NCBI RefSeq assembly: GCF_001613405.1
Contig: NZ_BDCH01000028.1
Coordinates: forward strand, 124,001-188,000
From: Nocardia crassostreae
Lineage (GTDB): Bacteria; Actinomycetota; Actinomycetes; Mycobacteriales; Mycobacteriaceae
DNA length: 64,000 bases
Direction of reading: 5' to 3'
Every line of letters starts with the position of its first letter. Positions within the stretch are counted from its first letter, which is position 1. Below, piece by piece: positions 58,018 through 64,000 of the stretch. Both the position numbers and the translations under genes were made by a program. The notes under the pieces are model-generated. The model was not told the origin of the DNA and made no database searches. It saw only the letters and a program-made list of their open reading frames with translations.

Positions 58018-58057
58018 TGTCGCACTGCGACAGATTTTTCTGGGCGACATTTGTCGC
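58018..58057. promoter_or_regulatory. paired TetR operators
   Basis: TGTCGC-ACT-GCGACA (58018-58032) and GCGACA-TT-TGTCGC (58044-58057), plus CGACA-AC-TGTCG overlapping the first. They share the TGTCGC half-site and lie between the divergent TetR and MFS starts, so they are probably its binding sites. Confidence 0.75.
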
Positions 58058-58097
58058 TTGATGACACGATGGCGGTGTCCGGAACCGAGGAGATGAC

Positions 58098-58271
58098 ATG
58101 ACCGGTGGGACTCTGGCTCTCGATGCCGACGGAAAGCCAACTACGACAAGAAATTCCGCACGCTGGAGGGCGCTGGCCGTGCTCGCGCTGGCGCAGCTGA
58201 TGGTGGTGCTGGATGACACTCGCTCGGCCAATAATCGCAGAACCGCACAATCTCACAATTTGGCGTATTAG
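58098..58271 (+). pseudogene. 5' remnant of an MFS (DHA2-type) exporter gene
   Basis: From ATG 58098 (behind GAGGAG) the frame reads MTGGTLALDADGKP and then ARWRALAVLALAQLMVVLD, which is the first helix of an EmrB/QacA-type exporter. After codon 39 (about 58214) homology stops and the frame enters transposon sequence, ending at 58271. No downstream part of the pump remains in the window, so the insertion came with a deletion. The divergent TetR and its operators still stand. Confidence 0.8.
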
Positions 58272-59486
58272 TTTGTGAGGCGTGAAACCGCCGCGTGAGA
58301 AGCGGGCCTACAAGTACCGCTTCTACCCGACCGTCGGCCAGGCGGCCGAGTTGTCGCGCACGTTCGGATGCGTCCGCAAGGTCTACAACCTGGCTCTCGC
58401 TGCTCGTACCGAAGCGTGGGTGCTGCGGGCAGAGCGGATCAACTACAACACGACCTCGGCGATGCTGACTGCGTGGAAGAAGACTGAGGACCTGGCATAT
58501 CTGAACGAGGTGTCGTCGGTGCCGTTGCAGCAGGCGCTTCGGCACTTGCAGGCCGCGTTCACCGCGTTCTGGGACATGCGAGCCCGCTATCCACGGTTCA
58601 AGTCGCGTAAGAAGTCTCGTGCCTCGGCAGAATTCACCAAGTCTGGTTTCCGATGGCGCGACGGTTGTCTGACGTTGGCGAAGATGAGCGAACCGCTCGC
58701 CATCGTGTGGTCGCGGCCGTTGTCGCAGGGGGCTGAGCCGTCCACGGTAACTGTGTCCCGAGATGCTGCTGGGCGCTGGTTTGTATCCATCCTCGTTGAG
58801 GAGCGGATCGCCAGGCTCCCTATCGCCGACACTGCTGTGGGTATCGATGCTGGCTTGGAGTACTTGGTGACCCTGTCGACGGGGGAGAAGATCGCTAATC
58901 TGCGGCATGAGCGGCGCGATCGCGTTCGGCTCGCGAAGGCACAACGAAACTTGGCCCGCAAAGTGAAGGGGTCAGCAAACCGGGAAAAGGCTCGTCGCGG
59001 GGTTGCTCGCGTCCATGCCCGAATCAACGACCGTCGCCGCGACTACTTGCATAAGCTCACCACTCGGCTCGTGCGTGAAAACCAAACGCTCGTGATCGAG
59101 GATCTGACCGTGCGCAACATGGTCAAAAACGCGCGCCTGGCACGCGCGATCAGTGACGCGGCGTGGGCCACATTCCGGGGAATGCTGGAGTACAAGTGTG
59201 CTTGGTACGGGCGCGAACTGGTGGTTGTAGACCGCTGGTTCCCGTCGTCGAAGCTGTGCTCGAGCTGTGGCGCTCTGCAGGACGGGATGCCGCTTGAACT
59301 CCGTACGTGGACGTGCGGGTGCGGTGTGATCCACGATCGGGATGTGAACGCCGCGAAGAACCTTTTGGCCGCTGGCCGGGCGGTGACGGTCTGTGGAGCC
59401 GGTGTAAGACCTCAAAGGAGTACTCCTGGCGGGCGGTCGGCGATGAAGCAGAAAGACCCGACTGCGAAGTCGGGGTTCTCGCCAAC
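58216..59486 (+). mobile_element. IS200/IS605-type element with tnpB only
   Basis: A tnpB gene without tnpA. The left end has a CTCACAA / TTGTGAG hairpin (58252-58279) near the tnpB start. The right end has a CCCGACT-GCGA-AGTCGGG hairpin (59457-59474) followed by GTTCTCGCCAAC. Outer limits are inferred from where the MFS gene is lost on the left and where a foreign gene tail begins on the right. Confidence 0.75.
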
Positions 59487-59532
59487 CAGGCGTGGACGAC
59501 GGCAACTGGTTGATGATTCGCGACAAGCCTGA
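58282..59532 (+). CDS. tnpB: RNA-guided endonuclease TnpB
   Basis: A 416-aa TnpB. The N-terminal HTH-like part (RAYKYRFYPTVGQAAELSRTF) leads to the RuvC nuclease: Asp in AVGIDAGLEYLVTLS, Glu in LVIEDLTVRNM, and Asp in DRDVNAAKNLLAAG. The zinc finger has Cys in LCSSCG and CGCG. All three catalytic acids are present, so it may be active. GTG start. The 3' end, through VRPQRSTPGG, overlaps the likely omegaRNA. The frame runs past the right-end hairpin into flanking DNA. Confidence 0.92.
   Translation: MKPPREKRAYKYRFYPTVGQAAELSRTFGCVRKVYNLALAARTEAWVLRAERINYNTTSAMLTAWKKTEDLAYLNEVSSVPLQQALRHLQAAFTAFWDMRARYPRFKSRKKSRASAEFTKSGFRWRDGCLTLAKMSEPLAIVWSRPLSQGAEPSTVTVSRDAAGRWFVSILVEERIARLPIADTAVGIDAGLEYLVTLSTGEKIANLRHERRDRVRLAKAQRNLARKVKGSANREKARRGVARVHARINDRRRDYLHKLTTRLVRENQTLVIEDLTVRNMVKNARLARAISDAAWATFRGMLEYKCAWYGRELVVVDRWFPSSKLCSSCGALQDGMPLELRTWTCGCGVIHDRDVNAAKNLLAAGRAVTVCGAGVRPQRSTPGGRSAMKQKDPTAKSGFSPTRRGRRQLVDDSRQA
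59350..59506 (+). ncRNA. candidate omegaRNA (reRNA) with guide
   Basis: In characterised TnpB systems the guide RNA covers the 3' end of tnpB and the right end, with the guide being the flanking bases just outside. Here the right-end hairpin ends at 59474, the element probably at 59486, and the first outside bases (59487-59506, beginning CAGGCGTGG) would be the guide. Limits are inferred. Confidence 0.45.
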
Positions 59533-59574
59533 GAACCTGCTGGAAGGCGCCGGACACACGCACGTGGGAGTCTG
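59492..59574 (+). pseudogene. 3' remnant of an unidentified gene
   Basis: To the right of the transposon a second frame reads VDDGNWLMIRDKPENLLEG and ends AGHTHVGV at TGA 59574. It looks like the natural C-terminus of a protein whose body is gone, not like an MFS pump. The family was not recognised. It marks the right boundary of the deletion. Confidence 0.5.
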
Positions 59575-59580
59575 AAAATC

Positions 59581-59594
59581 TTACTCGCGAGTAA
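59581..59594. promoter_or_regulatory. perfect palindrome TTACTCG-CGAGTAA
   Basis: A 14-nt perfect palindrome 6 nt after the remnant stop and about 225 nt before icd. It has the look of a TetR-type operator and shares the TTACT/AGTAA half-site with the SDR palindrome at 45456. A possible icd control site or a leftover of the deleted gene. Confidence 0.4.
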
Positions 59595-59818
59595 CTGAGG
59601 GCAGCTTCCCGCACAGTGGGGGCTGCCCGCGCGGTGAGGTTCATAGCAGCAGTACGCTTGTCTTGCTTGACGCCACAGCGTACGTGGACCTGGCACCACA
59701 GGCCCCGTGCCGCGCGCCATGCGTATACGTTGTCTGTTGAACAGCTGGAGTCCGCTACAAGCGGCGCCCTTCGGCCGTGCAATGGGAGCACCACCTTCCT
59801 AGGAGGACACGAAGATCC

Positions 59819-61036
59819 ATGTCCAAGATCAAGGTTGAAGGCACCGTCGTCGAACTTGACGGCGACGAGATGACCCGGATTATCTGGCAGTTCATCAAGG
59901 ACAAGCTGATCAATCCGTATCTCGATGTGAACCTCGAGTACTACGACCTCGGCATCGAGGCCCGCGACAAGACCGACGATCAGATCACGATCGACGCGGC
60001 CAATGCCATCAAGAAGCACGGCGTCGGCGTCAAGTGCGCGACGATCACCCCCGACGAGGCCCGCGTCGAGGAGTTCGGCCTGAAGAAGATGTGGCGGTCG
60101 CCCAACGGCACCATCCGCAACATCCTCGGCGGCACGATCTTCCGCGCGCCGATCATCATCTCCAATGTTCCGCGATTGGTTCCGGGCTGGACCAAGCCGA
60201 TCATCATCGGCCGTCACGCCTTCGGTGACCAGTACCGCGCCACCGATTTCAAGGTGCACCAGGCGGGCACCGTCACCCTGACCTTCACGCCGGAGGACGG
60301 CTCCGAGCCGATCCAGCACGAGGTCGTGCGCATGCCGGAGGACGGCGGCGTGGTGATGGGCATGTACAACTTCCAGGAGTCCATCCGGGACTTCGCGCGG
60401 GCCTCGCTGAACTACGGCCTGCAGCAGAACTACCCGGTGTACATGTCGACCAAGAACACCATCCTCAAGGCCTACGACGGCATGTTCAAGGACACCTTCG
60501 AAGAGGTGTACCAGACCGAGTTCAAGGACGAGTTCGACGCGGCCGGTCTGACCTACGAGCACCGCCTCATCGACGATATGGTCGCCTCCGCGCTCAAGTG
60601 GGAGGGCGGCTACGTCTGGGCCTGTAAGAACTACGACGGCGACGTGCAGTCCGACACCGTGGCGCAGGGCTTCGGCTCGCTGGGTCTGATGACCTCCGTG
60701 CTGCTGACCCCGGACGGCCGCACCTGTGAGGCCGAGGCCGCGCACGGCACCGTCACCCGGCACTACCGCCAGCACCAGCAGGGCAAGCCCACCTCCACCA
60801 ACCCGATCGCCTCGATCTTCGCGTGGACCCGTGGCCTGGCGCATCGCGGCAAGCTGGACAACACCCCCGAGGTCATCGGCTTCGCCCAGACCCTCGAGGA
60901 CGTCGTCATCAAGACCGTCGAGGACGGCCAGATGACCAAGGACCTCGCACTGCTGGTCGGCGGGGACCAGGGCTACCTGACCACCGAGGAATTCCTGGGT
61001 GTGCTGGACGCCAACCTGGCGCGCGAACTGCGATAG
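59819..61036 (+). CDS. icd: NADP-dependent isocitrate dehydrogenase (dimeric, eukaryote-like)
   Basis: Oxidative decarboxylation of isocitrate to 2-oxoglutarate in the TCA cycle. The 405-aa protein has [86 protein letters not shown], and [19 protein letters not shown], the Icd1 type (Rv3339c). ATG 59819 has AGGAGGA upstream. It is followed by the second copy of the repeated hairpin. Confidence 0.96.
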   Translation: MSKIKVEGTVVELDGDEMTRIIWQFIKDKLINPYLDVNLEYYDLGIEARDKTDDQITIDAANAIKKHGVGVKCATITPDEARVEEFGLKKMWRSPNGTIRNILGGTIFRAPIIISNVPRLVPGWTKPIIIGRHAFGDQYRATDFKVHQAGTVTLTFTPEDGSEPIQHEVVRMPEDGGVVMGMYNFQESIRDFARASLNYGLQQNYPVYMSTKNTILKAYDGMFKDTFEEVYQTEFKDEFDAAGLTYEHRLIDDMVASALKWEGGYVWACKNYDGDVQSDTVAQGFGSLGLMTSVLLTPDGRTCEAEAAHGTVTRHYRQHQQGKPTSTNPIASIFAWTRGLAHRGKLDNTPEVIGFAQTLEDVVIKTVEDGQMTKDLALLVGGDQGYLTTEEFLGVLDANLARELR

Positions 61037-61082
61037 CCCAACTCTCGGGGGCTCTCAGGGGTTTCACCCCTGAAACCCCAGG
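61037..61082 (+). repeat. repeated hairpin element, copy 2 (after icd)
   Basis: CCCAACTCTC, GGGGG, CTCTCAGGGG, TTTCACCCCTGAA, ACCCC directly follow the icd stop. The stem is TCAGGGG / CCCCTGA with loop TTTCA. It is nearly base-for-base the block after groES (14165-14210). Probably a terminator, spread as a repeat. Confidence 0.75.
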
Positions 61083-61344
61083 AGCGGATCTCGAGGGTTT
61101 CCCTCCCGCGCATCCTCGGCGGGTGCGCAAGCGCTGATTGCACGTGAACAGCGCCGCAGCGGCGAATGATGGCGGCCGGGACCGATCGTCCCGGCCGGGA
61201 CCATCCCGCCGCACACATTCCGGGCACCTGCCCTCACCGAATCGGTGAGCGGGCGGGTGCCCGAACTGTTTTCCGAGGTTGTCGTGAGTGGGATCACCGT
61301 GCCGCGGGGTATCGCGGGGGATCGCTGGAGTGTTGCGATTGGTC
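61083..61344 (+). other. gene-free region before MFS gene
   Basis: Together with the hairpin, 308 nt separate icd from the MFS gene. No gene or strong regulatory palindrome was recognised. Confidence 0.4.
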
Positions 61345-62586
61345 GTGGTGAAATCCGGGTCCGAAGCTGCTGTCGTGTCCGCGCCCGTCGAGGGCGCGTC
61401 GAGCGCTGCCCCGGTGCGGGACAGCTGGCATGTGCCCGCCATGTTGGCGCTGGCGCTGGGTGGATTCGGGATCGGGACGACCGAATTCGTGACCATGGGG
61501 TTGCTGCCGGATATCGCGGCCGCCATGAAGGTGTCCGAACCTACTGCGGGGCATGCTGTTTCGGCGTACGCGCTGGGTGTGGTCGTGGGTGCGCCGGTGA
61601 TCGCGGCGCTGTGCGCGCGGGTGCCGCGCAAGCGGCTGCTGATGGCGTTGATGGTGGCGTTCACGCTGGGTAATGCGGCCACGGTGGTGGCGCCCACCTT
61701 CGCGACGCTGACGGTTGCGCGGTTCGTCGCCGGGCTGCCGCACGGTGCGTACTTCGGTGTGGCCTCGCTGGCGGCGGCGACGCTGGCTCCGGTGGGCCAG
61801 CGGGCCAAGGCGGTTGCCGCCGTTATGCTGGGGCTGAGCGCCGCCAATGTCGTCGGCGTTCCCGCGGCCACCTGGCTGGGCCAGCATCTGGGCTGGCGGG
61901 ACGCTTTCGTGGTGGTCGCCGTTATCGGTATCGCGACCGTCGCGGCCATTGCCCGATTCGTTCCGGAGTTGCACGGGATTCGCCTCACCGATCCGCGGAC
62001 CGAACTGGGCGCGCTGCGCCGCTCGCAGGTGCTGCTGACCCTGCTCGTGGGAGCGGTGGGCTTCGGCGGCATGTTCGCCGTCTACACCTACATCACCACG
62101 ACCCTGACCGATGTGGCCGGGATGAGGTTGGGCCTGGTGCCGATCGTGCTCATGCTGTTCGGCCTGGGCATGGTGGCGGGCAATATCCTCGGCGGCGTGC
62201 TCGCCGATCGCGGCGTGGATCGCGCCATCTTCATCGCCATGATCTCGATGATCGTGATTCTGGCGGGATTCGTTGCGGCGGCGCACAATCCGTACACCGC
62301 GGCCGTGGGCGCCTTCCTGATCGGCGCGTCCGGCGCGGCGCTGGCGCCCGGCCTGCAAACCCGGCTCATGGATGTCGCGCACGATGCCCAGACGCTCGCA
62401 GCCGCCCTCAACCACGCCGCATTGAACATTGCCAATGCGGCGGGCGCCTGGCTCGGTGGCGTGGTGATCGCGGCGGGGCTCGGCTACACCGCGCCCGCGG
62501 CGGTGGGCGCGGTGCTGGCAGTGGTGGGCACCGCGCTGTTCACCGTCACCGTCGCGATCGCCCGGCGGGGGAGTGCTCGCGCCTAG
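61345..62586 (+). CDS. MFS transporter, AraJ/YdhP-like DHA1 exporter
   Basis: A 12-helix major facilitator: MLALALGGFGIGTTEFVTMGLLPDIA, AVSAYALGVVVGAP with motif A (ARVPRKRLL), ARFVAGLPHGAYFGVASL, and a second half LVGAVGFGGMFAVYTYI. The GTTEFV and LPHG words fit sugar- or drug-exporting DHA1 proteins. The start is uncertain: I take GTG 61345 (413 aa), GTG 61375 being equally possible. No adjacent regulator. Confidence 0.85.
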   Translation: MVKSGSEAAVVSAPVEGASSAAPVRDSWHVPAMLALALGGFGIGTTEFVTMGLLPDIAAAMKVSEPTAGHAVSAYALGVVVGAPVIAALCARVPRKRLLMALMVAFTLGNAATVVAPTFATLTVARFVAGLPHGAYFGVASLAAATLAPVGQRAKAVAAVMLGLSAANVVGVPAATWLGQHLGWRDAFVVVAVIGIATVAAIARFVPELHGIRLTDPRTELGALRRSQVLLTLLVGAVGFGGMFAVYTYITTTLTDVAGMRLGLVPIVLMLFGLGMVAGNILGGVLADRGVDRAIFIAMISMIVILAGFVAAAHNPYTAAVGAFLIGASGAALAPGLQTRLMDVAHDAQTLAAALNHAALNIANAAGAWLGGVVIAAGLGYTAPAAVGAVLAVVGTALFTVTVAIARRGSARA

Positions 62587-62595
62587 CGCGCGGCG

Positions 62596-62832
62596 CTAGA
62601 TGCAGAACTTCGCACCGGCGGACAGCGTGGCCACCAGGCAGGACAGGGCTTTGGCGGAGCCCGTCTCGGGGTAGACGCCGACGATGGGAGCCGGTTGCGC
62701 GCCAACGGGATCGGCCTGGGCGCTCGGCGCGAGTTCGAGCGGGACCCCGCCCGGCGCGGCCTGCGCGGAACCTACCCCGGCTGCAAGGCTGATACCAACG
62801 GCGGCAATGACTTTCAGCGTCGAACGGCGCAT
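62596..62832 (-). CDS. small exported protein, 78 aa
   Basis: Signal peptide MRRSTLKVIAAVGISLAAGV ending SAQA, then a short Pro/Ala-rich mature part with two cysteines (LSCLVATL, KFCI) that could form a disulfide. It is of the kind common in Nocardia secretomes; function unknown. Convergent with the MFS gene. Confidence 0.7.
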   Translation of the reverse strand: MRRSTLKVIAAVGISLAAGVGSAQAAPGGVPLELAPSAQADPVGAQPAPIVGVYPETGSAKALSCLVATLSAGAKFCI

Positions 62833-62927
62833 TCGGCAACTCCTGGTTCGTGTTTCGGATCAGCCGACACGCTAATCGGGACCCGGGCGCGGGGCACGCC
62901 CCCAATCTTGTTGCCCGTAGTTTCCGG

Positions 62928-63582
62928 TCAGGACCGTTCCTGCCAGGTGCACAGGCAGACGTGGTTGCCTTCCGGATCGGCCAGCACCCAGAAACTCGGC
63001 GCCGACTCGGTGCTGACGACTCTGCCTCCCGCCGCGATCGCGGCGGCAATGCGCGGCTCGACCTGGGCGGGCTCGATCCAGATGTCCGGATGCCAGCGCT
63101 GGCGCGGCTCCTCGCTGCCCGAGGGCTGGAACCACACGGTCGGCAGTGCGTCGCTCGGGTCGCGGATTTCATCGCTCTCGTCCTGCCCCGAGGGGGCCGA
63201 GGACTGCGGCCCAGAAGGGGAGAACGGACTCCGGTGACGGTGTGTCCAGGGCGAGTTCGAGCCGGGTCGCGGCGGCGGATCCGAGCACCGCACCGGCTTC
63301 GGCCGCGAGCGCGGAAATGGTTCGGGCGAAACGAATGTCGAGCTCGGTGACGCCGCCTTCGTCGTGGGTGGTGAGCCGTACGTCGAGGTGGCCGTAGCGG
63401 AGGTTCAGATCGGGGTGGTGGTTCATCTCCTCGGCGGCCGCGCCGATGGTATCGACGAGGGCCAGCCCGGTGGCGAAATTCCCTGTGCGGATGCGGGTTT
63501 GCAGTCCGTCGAGCAGATGGGCCCAGCCCTTCAGTCCTTCGTCCGCGATCTGCTTTCCGGTCAGTTTGGTCATGCGGCTCAT
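62928..63582 (-). pseudogene. pterin-4a-carbinolamine dehydratase - VOC fusion, split by a 1-nt frameshift
   Basis: The frame from 63582 is a PCD/DCoH domain (KLTGKQIADEGLKGWAHLLDG, EEMNHHPDLNLRYGHLDVRL, THDEGGVTELD) continuing into a VOC/glyoxalase-like half (LELALDTPSPESVLPFWAAVLG). There, in a GGGGG run (63192-63196, forward; CCCC at 63186-63189 is an alternative), one extra base breaks it. The other frame resumes as GQDESDEIRDPSDALP, WHPDIWIEPAQVEPRI, WVLADPEGNHVCLCTW and stops at 62928. The intact fusion (about 217 aa) is known in actinobacteria as a pterin dehydratase with a C-terminal VOC domain. Confidence 0.83.
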
Positions 63583-63592
63583 CCTCGCAGGA

Positions 63593-64000
63593 TCAGCTAC
63601 GGGTCTCGTGTGATTCCCGGTATCGGCTCAGGAAGGTGTCCACGCCCTCGGTGAGCAGTCGATCGGCCAGCTCCGGGGGCAGGGCGGAGCCGAGCGAACC
63701 CACGATCAGATGGGGGTAGATGGTCAGGCTGAAGAATTGCAGGATGGCCACTTCCATATCGGGAATGGTCAGCTGGCCGCGCCTGCGCAGATCGTCGAGC
63801 AGTTCTCCCAGGGCCGCGCCGGATTCCGCGGGACCGCGCCGCAAATAGGCGGGCCCCAGGGCCGGAAAGCGGTGCAGCTCACCGGTGACGAGGTTGCGCA
63901 GGGCCAGGCGGCCCGGGTCGGTGGCGGTGGCGATCAGGGTGCGGGCGGTGCGCATCAGGGCGGTGCGCGGGTCGGTGTGCGCGGTGAATTCGGCGCGGAC
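63593..64000 (-). CDS. TetR-family regulator, C-terminal part (runs off the window)
   Basis: Only the last 135 or so codons are in view; the HTH would lie beyond 64000. The helical ligand domain reads LIATATDPGRLALRNLVTGE, FPALGPAYLRRGP, LGELLDDLRRRGQLTIPDME and ends FLSRYRESHETRS. This is the AefR/AcrR-type C-terminal pattern (lipid or drug responsive). Confidence 0.75.
   Translation of the reverse strand, partial: VRAEFTAHTDPRTALMRTARTLIATATDPGRLALRNLVTGELHRFPALGPAYLRRGPAESGAALGELLDDLRRRGQLTIPDMEVAILQFFSLTIYPHLIVGSLGSALPPELADRLLTEGVDTFLSRYRESHETRS

Overview
The window is 64 kb of GC-rich, gene-dense actinobacterial chromosome, most probably Nocardia or a close relative in the Mycobacteriales. 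The evidence is the conserved gene order glmS, nnr, alr, tsaE-tsaB-rimI-tsaD, groES-groEL1, whiB3, sigD-rsdA, guaB2-guaB3, guaA, imuA'-imuB, dnaE2, metX-metY, icd, which runs in the same order as the Rv3436c to Rv3339c stretch of M. tuberculosis. MspA-family porin, WhiB, SAM-IV riboswitch, GuaB3 and a histidine-tailed GroEL1 all fit. Many genes start with GTG 5 to 8 nt after a TAnnnT -10 box, which is the leaderless style of this group. No rRNA, tRNA or CRISPR array was seen.

Layout. 1-12 kb: amino-sugar synthesis (glmS), a copper lipoprotein, NAD(P)HX repair (nnr), a LysR / DapA-like divergent pair, alanine racemase and the tRNA t6A operon. 12-16 kb: a frameshifted Hsp70-like membrane protein and a CIRCE-controlled groES-groEL1. 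16-21 kb: sigma-factor district: a SigK-like sigma factor with a severely shortened RskA-like anti-sigma and a SigK-type promoter, WhiB3, then SigD with its anti-sigma RsdA. 22-27.5 kb: purine genes guaB2, guaB3, guaA. 27.5-37.5 kb: an envelope-stress module (PspC/LiaF-like protein, PspC-histidine kinase, LuxR regulator) whose halves are separated by an apparent insert carrying an HTH-STAND-NTPase-WD40 protein (frameshifted), an MspA porin and a TetR regulator with twin palindromes. 38-50 kb: a Ser/Thr kinase and the SOS mutasome (imuA'-imuB and dnaE2, each behind a LexA box), with hydrolase, YdeI, sucrase/ferredoxin and SDR genes between them. 50-57 kb: an epoxide-hydrolase-like pseudoenzyme, small conserved genes and a SAM-IV-controlled metY-metX operon. 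57-64 kb: a TetR gene whose divergent MFS target has been cut by a TnpB transposon, then icd, an MFS exporter, a PCD-VOC fusion and a TetR gene running off the end.

The observations most worth a second look are: a 133-bp intergenic repeat in three same-length copies, each upstream of and co-oriented with a gene; the truncated anti-SigK plus SigK-type promoter; the STAND/porin/TetR insert; a TnpB element with intact catalytic residues and a visible candidate omegaRNA end; three hydrolase-fold proteins that have lost catalytic residues; and four single-base frameshifts, all in G/C homopolymers, which may be sequence errors and should be checked before any of those genes is called dead.
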